From Proteles cristata cristata (taxonomy: Eukaryota; Chordata; Mammalia; Carnivora; Hyaenidae): a DNA stretch of 64,000 nt. The DNA is taken from contig JAESUZ010005462.1 in assembly GCA_017311185.1 (NCBI GenBank), positions 3,162,001 to 3,226,000 on the forward strand, read 5' to 3'. This document shows positions 12,831-22,439 of this stretch, piece by piece; within the stretch, counting starts at the first letter, position 1, and the number at the start of each line of letters is the position of its first letter. The position numbers were made by a program, and so were the translations under genes. The notes under the pieces are model-generated. The model did not search any database and had not been told where the DNA came from. It saw only the letters and a list, made by a program, of their open reading frames with translations.

Positions 12831-13940
12831 TGATTTGTGAATTTTCTTAATGGCATCTAGAATGGTGAATCCTTTCCAGAAAGTTTTCACTTGACTCTCC
12901 CTGATCCATCAGAGAAATCAGTATCTATAGCAGCTATAGCCTTACAAAAATGTATTTCTTAAATAATAAGACTTGAAAGTCAAAATGACTCTTTGACCCA
13001 TGGGCTGCAGAATGGATATTGTGTTAGCAAGCATGAAGACAACATTCATCTCATTTTCATCTCTGTTAGAGGTCTTGAGTGACCAGGTATATCATAAATG
13101 AGCAGGAATATTTTGAAAGGATTCTGTTTTTCTGAGCAGTGGGTCTCAACAGTGGGCTTCAAACATTCGGTAAACCATGTTGCCAGCAGATATCCAACCA
13201 TCCAAGCCTTGTTGTTCCACTTTTAGAGCACAGGCAGAGTAGATTCAGCATAGTTTTTAAGGGACCTAGGATTTTCAGAGTGGAAAAAAAGGCATTAGCT
13301 TCAACTTCAAGTCACCAGCTCAATTAACCCCTAACAAGAGAGTCAGCCTGTCCTTTGAAGCTTTGAGGTCAGGCATTGACTTCTCCTCACTAGATAGATA
13401 TGTGTCCTAGATGACATTTTCTTCCAGTTGAAGGCTATTTCCCCAGCATTGAAAATCTGTTCTTTAATTATAGCCACCTTCATTAATGACTGTAGTTAGA
13501 TCTTCTGGATAGTTTGCTAAAGCTTCTACCTCAGCACTTGCTGCTTCACCTTGCTCTTTTGTGTTATGAAGATGGCTTCTTTCCTTAAGCTTCATGAACT
13601 AACCCCTTCTAGCTTCAGACTTTCCTCTGCAGCTTCCCCACCTTCTCAGCCTTCAAAGAATTGAAGAGAGTTAGGGCCTTGTTTTGGATTTGGCTTTGGC
13701 TTAAGGGAATGTTGTGGATGGTTTCATCTTCTATCCAGACCACTGAAACTTTCGCCATATCAGCAATCAAGCTGTTTGGCTTTCTTATCATTCATGTATT
13801 CACTGAAGGAACACTTTTAATTAATTTCCTTCAAGACTTTTCCTTTGCATTCACAACTTGGCTGTTTGGTACAAGTGGCCTAGCTTTTGGCCTGTCTTGG
13901 TTTTCAATGTTCCTTCCTCACTAAGCATAATAATGTCTGG

Positions 13941-14158
13941 ATATTTTTTAAATTTTTAATGTTTTATTTAATTTTGAGACAGAAACAGAGCATGAGTGGG
14001 GGAGGGGCAGAGAGAGAGGGAGACACAGAATCCAAAGCAGGCTCTAGGCTCTCAGCTGTGAGCACAGAGCACAACATGGGGCTCAAACCCACGAACTGTG
14101 AGATCATGACCTGATTTGAAGTTGGACACTTAACCAACTGAGCCACCCGGGCACCCCC
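13941..14158 (-). mobile_element. CAN-SINE inside Tigger1
   Basis: An inverted SINE with the end GAGCCACCCGGGCACCCCC. It interrupts the 5' part of the Tigger1 transposase. A short related flank pair (AATGTCTGG at 13932-13940 and ATTTCTGG at about 14159-14166) may be the decayed target duplication. Confidence 0.92.
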
Positions 14159-14517
14159 ATTTCTGGTTTTTGATTTAATGTAAGAGACCTATAATACTTC
14201 CTTTCACTTGAACACTTATAGGCCATTGTAGAATTATTAATTGGCCTAATTTCAATAATGTTGTTTCTCAGTGACTATAGAGACCCAAGGAGAGGAAGGG
14301 ACTTCCTGGCCAGTGGAACAGTCACAATATACACATTAATCAGTTAAGTTCACTATCTTAGTTGGGTGTGGTTATTGGTGCCCCCAAACAATTACAAGAG
14401 TAACATCAAAGATCTCTGATCACAAATCATCATTACACATATGATAAAAAATGAAAATTTTGACATTTTGCAGGTATTACCAAAATGTGACCCTGAGACA
14501 AGAAGTGAGCAAATACT

Positions 14518-14839
14518 ATTGGAAAAAATGGCAGTGATAGACTTGCTTGACCCAGGGTTGTCATGGACTTTTAATTTGTAAAAAACTGTAATATTGCTAT
14601 TATCTGCAAATGCAGTAAATTGAAGTATGCCAGTACATAATTCAAACAGCTTCCTATTCATGTCTGAGAGTTCAGAAGTTAGTTTTTGCTAAGACTTCCA
14701 TTCTTTTTTTCATTTTTTTCATGTTTATTTGTTTATTTTTGAGAAAGAGAGGGAGAGGCAGAGTGAGATCGAGAGAGAGAATCCCAAGCATGTTTTATGC
14801 TCTTTGCATTGAGCCTGACATGGGGCTTGATCCCACAAA
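14518..14839. repeat. Inverted duplication, arm 1
   Basis: This segment holds the 5' end of Tigger1, a 55-bp non-transposon flank, one SINE target duplication and about two thirds of a CAN-SINE. Its reverse complement reappears at 16679-16985 with the same internal order. Because the flank between Tigger1 and the SINE is included, two independent transposon insertions cannot explain it. Confidence 0.9.
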
Positions 14840-14905
14840 CCCATGAGATCATGACCTGAGCTGAAATCAAGTCACACAATCAACTGAGCCACCCAGGTAT
14901 CCCAT
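14704..14905 (-). mobile_element. CAN-SINE (first of a tandem pair)
   Basis: An inverted SINE lying between target duplication copies CTAAGACTTCCATTC (14689-14703) and CTAAGACTTCCATT (14906-14919). The second copy is also the left flank of the next SINE. Confidence 0.94.
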
Positions 14906-14919
14906 CTAAGACTTCCATT

Positions 14920-15168
14920 TTTTTTAAATCTTTTTAATGTTTTATTTATTTCTGAGAGAGAGAGAGCGAGCATGAGCTCACCTCCCCTGCTCATGAAGAG
15001 AGAGGGAGATACAGAATCTCCCTCAGAGAGAGAGGGAGATACAGAATCTGAAACAGGCTCCAGGCTCTAAGCTGGCAGTCAGCACAGAGCCTGATGCGGG
15101 ACTGGAACGCATGAACCGTGAGATCATGACCTGAGCTGAAGTTGGATGCTTAACTGACCCAGGCGCCT
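14920..15168 (-). mobile_element. CAN-SINE (second of a tandem pair)
   Basis: An inverted SINE placed directly after the second target duplication and followed by a third copy, CTAAGACTTTCATTT at 15169-15183. Its body contains a direct duplication of a purine-rich AGAGAGAGGGAGATACAGAA unit at about 14998-15049. The head is shortened (TGACCCAGGCGCC). Confidence 0.94.
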
Positions 15169-15183
15169 CTAAGACTTTCATTT

Positions 15184-16678
15184 TTAATATTGGTGTTTGG
15201 TTATCTATATATAGAGAGAGAACTGGAGCACATTTTCTTTATTGTATTCTAGATCAATACAATTACCCTCTGAGCCTATATATGCTATGTTTTAGGTACT
15301 TTAATAATACCTATAAAACATCGAACTTTTAATATGGATATCCATGCCTGAAGTCAAGCACATTACATTCATATTCCATTTTAAACCATATATATTATAG
15401 GAAATGCATACACTTTTGTGAAAACTCAAAACAGTCAAGTCAAAGAGTAAGATGTTTTTCACTAAATTACCTTTCTTCTATACATATTTTTTTTAATTTA
15501 ACTACTTGCAACTCTTTACAATTTTATGTTAATTCTTTATAATACCTTTTTAATGTGTACTAGGCATGGCATAAATATTTTCTCTAGAGCCAAAGAAAAT
15601 GTCCAAGCTCAAGTTAAAAATTAAACTATGAAAACAATTTCTTTCTTTCTTTTTTATTTTTGTACTTGAATTCATATGAGAAAGCTTTCAAATTTCAAGA
15701 GTTTCAGTACTAGGTAGTTATTAAAGGAGGGGTAGAGAAAATATCCGTGGATATTTCCTGCCAGATTACTTTCATGAACATTTTAACTGCAACAGTATTT
15801 GAAAGGACATAATTAAAATCGACTTAAGGTTTTTACTCAGTATATACTATCACCTGTCCTATAAACAGAATTGTTGAGTGACATTGATACAGTGTTGTGC
15901 GAAAGCATTTTAACTGTGCACCTTTGGGTGTTTGCAGTACTAATCCTAGCCAACTCTGATTGAAGAAATATCATCACAGTAACTCTCATAACCCATCTCT
16001 TTCATGATGGCTCACCCTAGGAGGGTTTTTTCTCCCTCTTCAGATATCTAGGTCTTCTGAATTCTATGGGAAGCCAAAACAGGCCTCCAAGCATGGGTTC
16101 TTCATATTGGCTGTGGCGGGGTCCTGGCATGCTTTCCACATCCTCCAGAACCCAAGAAATTCTTGCTCTACAATTTTGGAGGCCAGTGTCCTTTCAAGGG
16201 GCACATGTTCAAATTGACTTGAATCCATGGCACATATGTGGTTTGCAGCCAAATAATCTTAAGATTTTCAGTGGGGAATTATGAGCTCAGACCTCAGGGG
16301 TATATCAGACTAGGAAGGTAGGCTCAGGCTAGCTTTATCAAATTAGGATTTTAGCGGTAGTGGTGATGAGTCTGCAACTCCTTGGGACAGATGCCCTCCT
16401 CACGGCACTGGCTCCTGGTCTGGAAGATGAAGCCCAACACTCCTTGGCCTGATCATTGTGGCTCTGTGTGGCCTGCACTAACTTCACTTCCCAGCCTTTT
16501 CATTTAGGTCCTCAGCTGGGTTTGCCCAAGAGAACATCCAGATCCCTGAGGACAGAAGTGGTTTTCCTCTTCCAGGCTTGCATGACAAGTTACCAGTACT
16601 ACCATCTACACTCTGGTACTCATTTTTACCTGCATCCTTTATCTCCCCAGTAAGTAGGCTTTGTTCTAGAAGAAGGGG
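15184..16678. other. Unassigned unique DNA
   Basis: No gene or transposon family could be named. The part from about 16040 to 16678 is GC-richer and sits between AT-rich unique DNA and the inverted duplication. Short frames on both strands there have no coding signature. Confidence 0.45.
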
Positions 16679-16985
16679 TTGTGGGATCAAGCCCATGTCA
16701 GGCTCCATGCAAAGAGCATAAAACATGCTTGGGATTCTCTCTCTCCATCTCACTCTGCCCCTCCCTCTCTTTCTCAAAAATAAACAAAAAAACTGAAAAA
16801 AATGGAAGTCTTAGCAAAAACTAACTTCCAAACTCTCAAACATAAATAGGAAGTTGTTTGAATTATGTATTGGCATACTTCAATTTACTGCACTTTGCAA
16901 ATATTGCAATATTGCAGTTTTTTACAAATTAAAAGTCCATGACAACCCTGGGTCAAACAAGTCTATCATTGCCATTTTTTCCAAT
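16679..16985. repeat. Inverted duplication, arm 2
   Basis: This is the reverse complement of 14518-14839. It begins in the middle of a plus-strand CAN-SINE (about 16679-16797), passes through the TGGAAGTCTTAG target site and the Tigger1 flank, and ends within the Tigger1 5' region at CCAAT. By eye the arms are roughly 90-95% identical. Most changes in this arm are C-to-T or G-to-A. The SINE lacks its own head and a target duplication, as expected for copied rather than retroposed DNA. Confidence 0.9.
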
Positions 16986-16994
16986 CATACAAAA

Positions 16995-17065
16995 ATAGAT
17001 GTCTGTTGTTTAAGCTATCTCATCTGTGGAACTTTGTTATGGCTGCCCTAGCAGATTCGCACAGC
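16995..17065 (+). repeat. Possible MaLR/MLT1-like LTR 3' end
   Basis: The string pattern 'GTTGTTTAAGCTATCTCATC', TGTGGAACTTTGTTATGGC and GCCCTAGCAGATT resembles the 3' end of MLT1-type non-autonomous LTR elements. The 5' part is missing or replaced by the inverted duplication arm. Confidence 0.4.
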
Positions 17066-17439
17066 CTTCCTTTCCATCTACCCTCCTTGTACCAAGCCCA
17101 ATCCATGCTTCCACCAGCACTGTATAGTGAGACCTTACATCTATCCTGACTGATACAGACCTCTCCTGTCTGCTACCCTGCTCCTCCTCTTGAATCTGCT
17201 GCCTTTGTTCATGTGACCCTCATGTGTGTAGTTGACCTTACCCCAAACTGGGAAGTCATACTAAAAATCCTCGCTCCTCCTCCTCCCCACCCCTGTCCCC
17301 TCCTCCACAGTGAGTCTAGGAGCTAGGTGTTCCACTTCCAGAGACACCAGTTAAATCCCTGTCTCTGGATCATCCCTATTATAGTCACCTGTGATTTGGA
17401 ACTTCACTATCTTTACTTAGAGAAAGGTTTTTAACCTGT

Positions 17440-17880
17440 CTACAGTTTAGGTATTTGATTGCACTTGTGGCTTGTATATCATACTTTGATGGCACAAAGT
17501 TTATACCACCATTCAAAATATAATCTGAATCATGTTATTCCCTTGTTCAAGTGTCTTACAATAGGTTCTAAATTTGATGCAACAACATGCAACATACAGG
17601 CAATCTGTCTCTGCTTCCTCAGGTCCCATTGTCTCCTGTTATTCACATTCCTCTCGCCTCAAATCACCAACCCTTTCCCATTCTGTAAAGTTCCTGTGTT
17701 TTGTCACCCATCTGTACTTCCATGCATGTGGTTTTCCCCTCTTGAAATTCCCTCTACCTCCTACTCAACCTGTTCACTCCAATTTCTACTAGATTTTAAG
17801 TTGCTTAATATAAAGACCTTGTCCTATCATCTTATTATCCTCACCAGTTAGTTTTCAGTAGTTGTTCAGTGAACTTTGTT
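17440..17880 (+). repeat. L2 LINE 3' region
   Basis: Diverged L2 sequence, ending with the characteristic 'AGATTTTAAGTTGCTTAATA', 'GACCTTGTCCTATCATC' and 'GTTGTTCAGTGAACTTTGTT'. The 130-codon plus-strand frame at 17459-17851 lies inside this relic and is not a gene. The pyrimidine-rich 17066-17439 stretch before it may be a more decayed 5' part. Confidence 0.6.
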
Positions 17881-17916
17881 GGGACAAAGAGTGAATGTGT
17901 CCTAAAGGCTTTAGCT

Positions 17917-18100
17917 TAGTGGTTCACAAAAAGGGGGGTGATTTTGTCCCTAGGGGAACATTTGTCAGTGCCTGGAGACATTTTTGATTATTACCTCTGC
18001 TGGAGGAAAGCCAGGGATGCTGGTAAACATCCTACCACTCATGGGATAACAAAGAGTTATCCAGCCCAAAGTGTCAGTAGTACAGATTTGAGAAACTCTG
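17917..18100 (+). mobile_element. MER20 (hAT-Charlie MITE)
   Basis: A non-autonomous hAT element that runs from TAGTGGTTCAC to GAGAAACTCTG, with the internal MER20 phrases GGGGAACATTTGTCAGTG, CCTGGAGACATTTTTG and AAGAGTTATCCAGCCC. The 8-bp target duplications CTTTAGCT (17909-17916) and CCTTAGCT (18101-18108) fit the hAT mechanism. In other mammals some MER20 copies act as regulatory elements; nothing here shows that this one does. Confidence 0.88.
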
Positions 18101-18214
18101 CCTTAGCTTCTGTCCCTTAGGGAGAGGTCCTTCCAGGCCAAACTCTGTGCACCCTCTCCTCTGTTTGTGCCTTTGTTGTGGCTCTTAGGAAATTACTCTC
18201 TGACTGTGGCTTTA

Positions 18215-18320
18215 CTTTTCCTATCCTTTCTAGATTGTGTTCCTTGAGGCTAAGAATCTTTGTGCCTTCAGTGCCGAGATCTACAGCTGAGGAAATAATA
18301 GTTGAATAGAATGAAGAGAG
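18215..18320 (+). repeat. L2 LINE 3' end
   Basis: It has the L2 closing order: 'TAGATTGTGTTCCTTGAGGC', TTTGTGCCTTCAGTGCC and a 'TAATAGTTGAATAGAATGA' end. Confidence 0.6.
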
Positions 18321-18574
18321 AAATGAATGGTAAAAGATACAAATGCAAATTTCCCCTGCTTTTTAAACTTACATCACCTCTGCATCTCTATATCTAGTGG
18401 TTATGATTGGAAATGCAGGAGGGGGAGGCAGGTGGGGTGTGTGTGGAGAGCTGTGCAGAAGCCTGCTGGACAGGACACTAGTGTCAAAATGGCTCTAGAT
18501 AATTGGCACTCAAGCTTGTTTTATGAGCCATTTCCACTTTGTACTAGCTAGACATTATATAGGAGAAGGTGAGA

Positions 18575-18730
18575 GAAACTGAAGCACTGTTGCCTAATGG
18601 AAGATTCTGCAGTGTTAGAAATGTTCTCTATCTGCAGTGTCCAGTACAGTAGCAACCAGCCACCAGTATGGCTGGTCAACTCAGGAGCTCAATTTTCAAT
18701 CTTGTTCATTTTAATTAAAGTAAACTTAAA
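18575..18730 (+). repeat. hAT (MER1-type) fragment
   Basis: The phrases 'GAAATGTTCTCTATCTGCAG', TGTCCAGTACAGTAGC, 'CAGTATGGCTGGTCAACTC' and an AATTTTAATTAA-like core match the order of a short non-autonomous hAT element. One end is lost. The exact family is not assigned. Confidence 0.5.
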
Positions 18731-19144
18731 GGTCACAGGTGGTCTAAGACTGTTTTTAGGCTGCCCCACCACATTTGGTGGTCCTGGAATCATTTTGTTA
18801 ACTTTGTTACAGTTGGTCTTGGGCAGGGAAGAATGATAAGTGACATAAATTTCTAAAAAAGGAGAAACAAAACAGTGGGGAAAACAGTCCATTTTTCTCC
18901 AGTCACTTCTTCAGTGTATGGCAGATGGAAGCCAGGTCAAAAATCTTGACAGGCAAGCCACGGACCACTACCCTCATGCCCTCCCAGATTCACAGCCCAT
19001 AAAATAAAATTATTCCCACTGCAAAAATGTGCCACAATAATGTGCTGTGAGGACTCCTTGAACCTCTCTGATCTTTAAACATGTTCAGAATGTGCTTCTT
19101 TCAAATGGGGGTGAATATAAATTCTACAAGAGATCAAATCTGTT
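18731..19144. other. Unassigned DNA
   Basis: No gene or clear repeat is seen. Confidence 0.5.
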
Positions 19145-19159
19145 AATATAGAGTCTAAT

Positions 19160-19382
19160 GGGGGCGCCTGGGTGGCTTAGTCAGTTAAGCGTCCGACTTT
19201 CGCTTAGGTCATGATCTCGCGGTTCGTGGGTTAGAGCCCCGCGTCGAGCTCTGTGCTGACTACCAGCTCAGAGCCTGGAGCCTGTTTCAGTCTGTGACTC
19301 CCTTTCTCTCTGACCCTCCCCTGCTCACGCTGTCTCTCTTTCTCTCTCTCCTAGAAATAAATAAAACATTAAAAAAAAATTT
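19160..19382 (+). mobile_element. CAN-SINE, young subfamily
   Basis: The head GGGGCGCCTGGGTGGCTTAG is intact and several CpGs in the tRNA-like part are preserved (GCGTCCGACTTTCGCTTAGG, GATCTCGCGG). It carries the CTGACTACCAGCTCAG and TGACCCTCCCCTGCTCACGC body features shared with the 43.5, 43.8 and 45.9 kb copies. Target duplications AATATAGAGTCTAA (19145-19158) and AATACAGAGTCTAA (19383-19396) differ by one base. Confidence 0.96.
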
Positions 19383-19396
19383 AATACAGAGTCTAA

Positions 19397-22300
19397 CAGA
19401 CACAAAAGAATGCCTTTTGTTTGGAATTTACTTTGAGATATAATTTTTGTAAAATAAGCTTTATGTCAATCAGTAAAATAAGTAAAATTCCATAGCCCAA
19501 CCAGACATATTTTGAATCTCTATTGCTGTGACTCCAATTATCAGTAGACACTGGGCACATACTTCAGAGAGCCATAAGACATAATCTCAAACTCCATGGA
19601 GCTCAGAATCTTTTGCATAAAAACTTGATTTCTAAAAACAGATTTTTTTTACTTCTATACTATTTCTTTCCAATGCTTTTCACAGAATAGCCAAGTAGTA
19701 GTATTTTGTACCTGTTTATTTCCTTACTAGATATCTCATTATGTAAATAAAATAATAGATGTAACATCTTTCTATATCTAAGAGAAGAAAGACATAGGTG
19801 AAAATGAGATAAATGTGTGTTTCACTATAAAGAAAACACTAAGTAATATTTATGGTTTTTAATATCATTCCCTCCTATTAATGTTTTGATATCATTAAAT
19901 GTTTTAATATCAAAATTAGATGGTTATTTAAGAAGGGAAAGGTTTTCTGCAATGAGATTATTGTAATAGGACAATATTAATATGTGTCTATAAACCCCTT
20001 TGCCTGTAACTATGGCGCCATTCTCACAGTGGGATTCCCCATGGCTTTTCTCAGAATGGCAGTCAGATCAGATTAGAAGTGTGAGTAAAATATTATTGCA
20101 ATCAATTAAAGCATTAAGCTCATAAATTGATCAATAATTTTTCAAGAACATGATAGGTCATGATTTTTTTTCATTTCATTGAAGAAAAATGTGATAGCTA
20201 AGATGAAAAGACAGGTTTATTTTTGTGTCAGGTATTCTGTGATTAGTTAATGAAATATTTTCATCGGTTAGGGTGACCTCTGGTCTCTCAGCTATGTATT
20301 GACTTTCACAACAGTGCCTTCCATCCTTCTGATTGCAGTCAGGGGAAACCAGATTCTTCTCAGCTACCTTAAGGCTCTGTCTTATCTAACTCAGAAGTGC
20401 CTTCCTTCCAGAAAGGGCTTTCTTTGGAGAGGAATGTCAGCAAGCTTCCGTGGTCTAAACCCAAAGGTCTCAGGTTTGTAAAAAGGTTCATGGCAGGTCA
20501 GATATTTTTCAGTGTGTTTTTTAAAGGGTTGCTTGAGCTAATTTAATTTCTTATATTCATTAATTCCTCTCCTTCCATCTCCACCCCCCTCTGAATAAAT
20601 GGCCCTTCACATGAATCCAATTTAGCTTCAATGCACCTTATTCACACTGCCTTTTATTGCAAGCCACATTCCTGCCAGCTGTAAGATTGCCCGGCTGCCT
20701 CAGGTTTCCCGATTTAGCTCTGGAAATGATTTCAACATGGCAAAAACTTTTCACTGGCCAATTTGGAAAACAGGATTCAATTTGTGAAGAAAGCCCAAAA
20801 TGGCAACTGAAAATGAAGAAGAGAACACAGAGCATTGGGACAGGGGTAGACAGTCAGAGACAGGAGATGGGAACCCTTTGTAATTCTCTTCCTGGTATTC
20901 CTTCCTTCTCCCCTACCTGGCCTCTGGTTCCATTTTCTTCAGTTGAGATAGGATGGGGAAGGGAGGGGTGTGGGAGATAAACCTGAGTCTTACACTTTTG
21001 TCCCTCTCTTTGGGGCTTCTCTTCTTGGCTTTGGTTTAACTGCAGCACTGGTATAAACATAGGACTCTCTACCAGCAGCTGGAGGGAAATGGGCCACAGT
21101 GACCAGGATGAGGTTTAGAGTCCAGGCAAAATTGCATGGTCTTATCTGGAAGCAGCCATAGGAAGGGGAAACAGTTTGCAGCTGTGAGTGAGAATGCATA
21201 TCTAATCAAAGTAGGCCAAGGCATCAGATGTTCACATTTACACGGCTGGGGGTAAAAAATAGTAACACTTCCCTTCTACAAACACCATTGAACTTAAAGC
21301 CACCCTACTAAATTTGAGTCTATTAGATCCAAAAGTTATTTTTAAGTAATTCATATGGGGTGTTAAACGGTTAATTAAAAGTGGATTTATTGTAGGCTCT
21401 GGTAAAAAGATATGTTACTGAAATGCATTCAGGCACAGTGTAGATTCCAAAGCCTGATTGATTTCAAACTCTAGGAAGGATGTACTTCTAGGTGAAAAAT
21501 TTTGCGTGTGTCGTTGTTTTTCTCTTTGGGTGTATACTTCCATTTCTCCCAAGAGAAAATAAATGTTGTGTTTAAATATGAACATAGTTTAATAGCTGCT
21601 ACTTACATTTCTACTATGTTGCTTCTCCTATATATGGAATTTGTGATATCAAAATAATAAGCAAATTTATTATTCACATTTTTTTCTGCAGAGAACACTA
21701 ATTTTGAATAATTTCAAAATTCCAGTACCTTCAGAAGTAAACCATTAACTATAACAATTTATACATTTAGCTATATCATTTTGACTTATCTACTAAATGT
21801 TGATAGTCATTTAAATTTGTGAAGTTCTTTGGTCTCACTAGCCATTTCAGCATCAGGAAGAGGTATTAAAGAGTCATGTAAAGTAAGAAAAGAAAACCTG
21901 TCAGGCTAATCAGGAGCTCAAATATTTATTAAGTTAATAACTTTTAAAAAATAGGTCAGACATTTCTAATCTACCTCTAAAATTTTTCTGAATTATCATA
22001 ACCTATTCTAGAAGTTTGGGTGTCAGGCCAAGAAATGAGTAGGCCCTTGCTCTAATATAGTCATACCTAGCTCCAGTTTATTCCACAACCCAGTACATCA
22101 GACTTGTCTGCTTTGATCAGCCAAGGTGTGATAGCTTTGATTTGGAACAGCTCAGTCAGTACACCAGGTTGGATATGGATTTATTTCTCAACTGTGTTGA
22201 GGTCAACAGTAGTGAGTATTTGATTTAGGACAATGTCAGAATGTGAAGGAAGGACTAAATGAAAAACAACTTGCAAAAGTAGACACTACAACGCTTGACA

Positions 22301-22439
22301 AATGCTTATGCACAGGAGGCAATGGAAAGATTCAAAGATGACTCCACATATCAGAACAAGATAATAGATGTTGGTGCCAGTTAAAAAAATCAGGAGTGGG
22401 CTTTGGGAAAGAAAGTAAAGCTTAATTTCTAGAATATTA
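19397..22439. other. Unique DNA with a possible conserved block
   Basis: This 3 kb contains no named repeat and no gene. The part from about 20530 to 21230 is more balanced in base composition and free of transposons, so it may be a conserved non-coding element. The 107-codon frame at 20657-20980 shows no recognised domain. The rest is AT-rich. Confidence 0.45.

Larger units (their letters stand above)
12034..14226 (-). pseudogene. Decayed Tigger1 transposase
   Basis: The former transposase starts at the ATG complementary to 14224-14226 and ends at the TAG complementary to 12034-12036. Intact enzymes of this family have an N-terminal DNA-binding domain and a DDE/DDD catalytic domain that cuts and joins transposon ends in the nucleus. 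Here the frame is split by two SINEs (about 12607-12830 and 13941-14158) and by many substitutions and small indels. Around 13079-13105 the segment matching the LLIDNxPGH catalytic motif reads as LLIYDIPGH on the minus strand. The usual aspartate is therefore Tyr, with Asp displaced by one residue. Plus-strand frames across this region, such as 13661-13924, are antisense shadows. No intact protein is possible. Confidence 0.88.
11817..14633 (-). mobile_element. Near full-length Tigger1 DNA transposon
   Basis: This is a Tc1/mariner-superfamily (pogo/Tigger) element in reverse. It opens with CAGGCATACATCTGAGA at 11817 and closes with the inverted end GAAGTATGCCAG at 14622-14633. TA dinucleotides at 11815-11816 and 14634-14635 are the expected target duplication. 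After removing the two inserted SINEs and their duplications about 2.4 kb remains, close to the known Tigger1 length. Internally the order matches Tigger1: 3' untranslated end, transposase gene and 5' leader. It is a cut-and-paste fossil that spread in early placental mammals and is inactive here. Confidence 0.93.

Noticed and set aside
13661..13924. 87-codon plus-strand open frame
   Set aside because: It is antisense to the decayed Tigger1 transposase.
16040..16678. Possible processed pseudogene or LTR body
   Set aside because: No poly-A tail, target duplication or recognisable protein could be found; left as unassigned.
16679..16797. Independent CAN-SINE insertion
   Set aside because: It lacks a head and a target duplication and continues into the copied flank, so it belongs to the inverted duplication.
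17459..17851. 130-codon plus-strand open frame
   Set aside because: It lies inside an old L2 LINE relic and has no independent coding feature.
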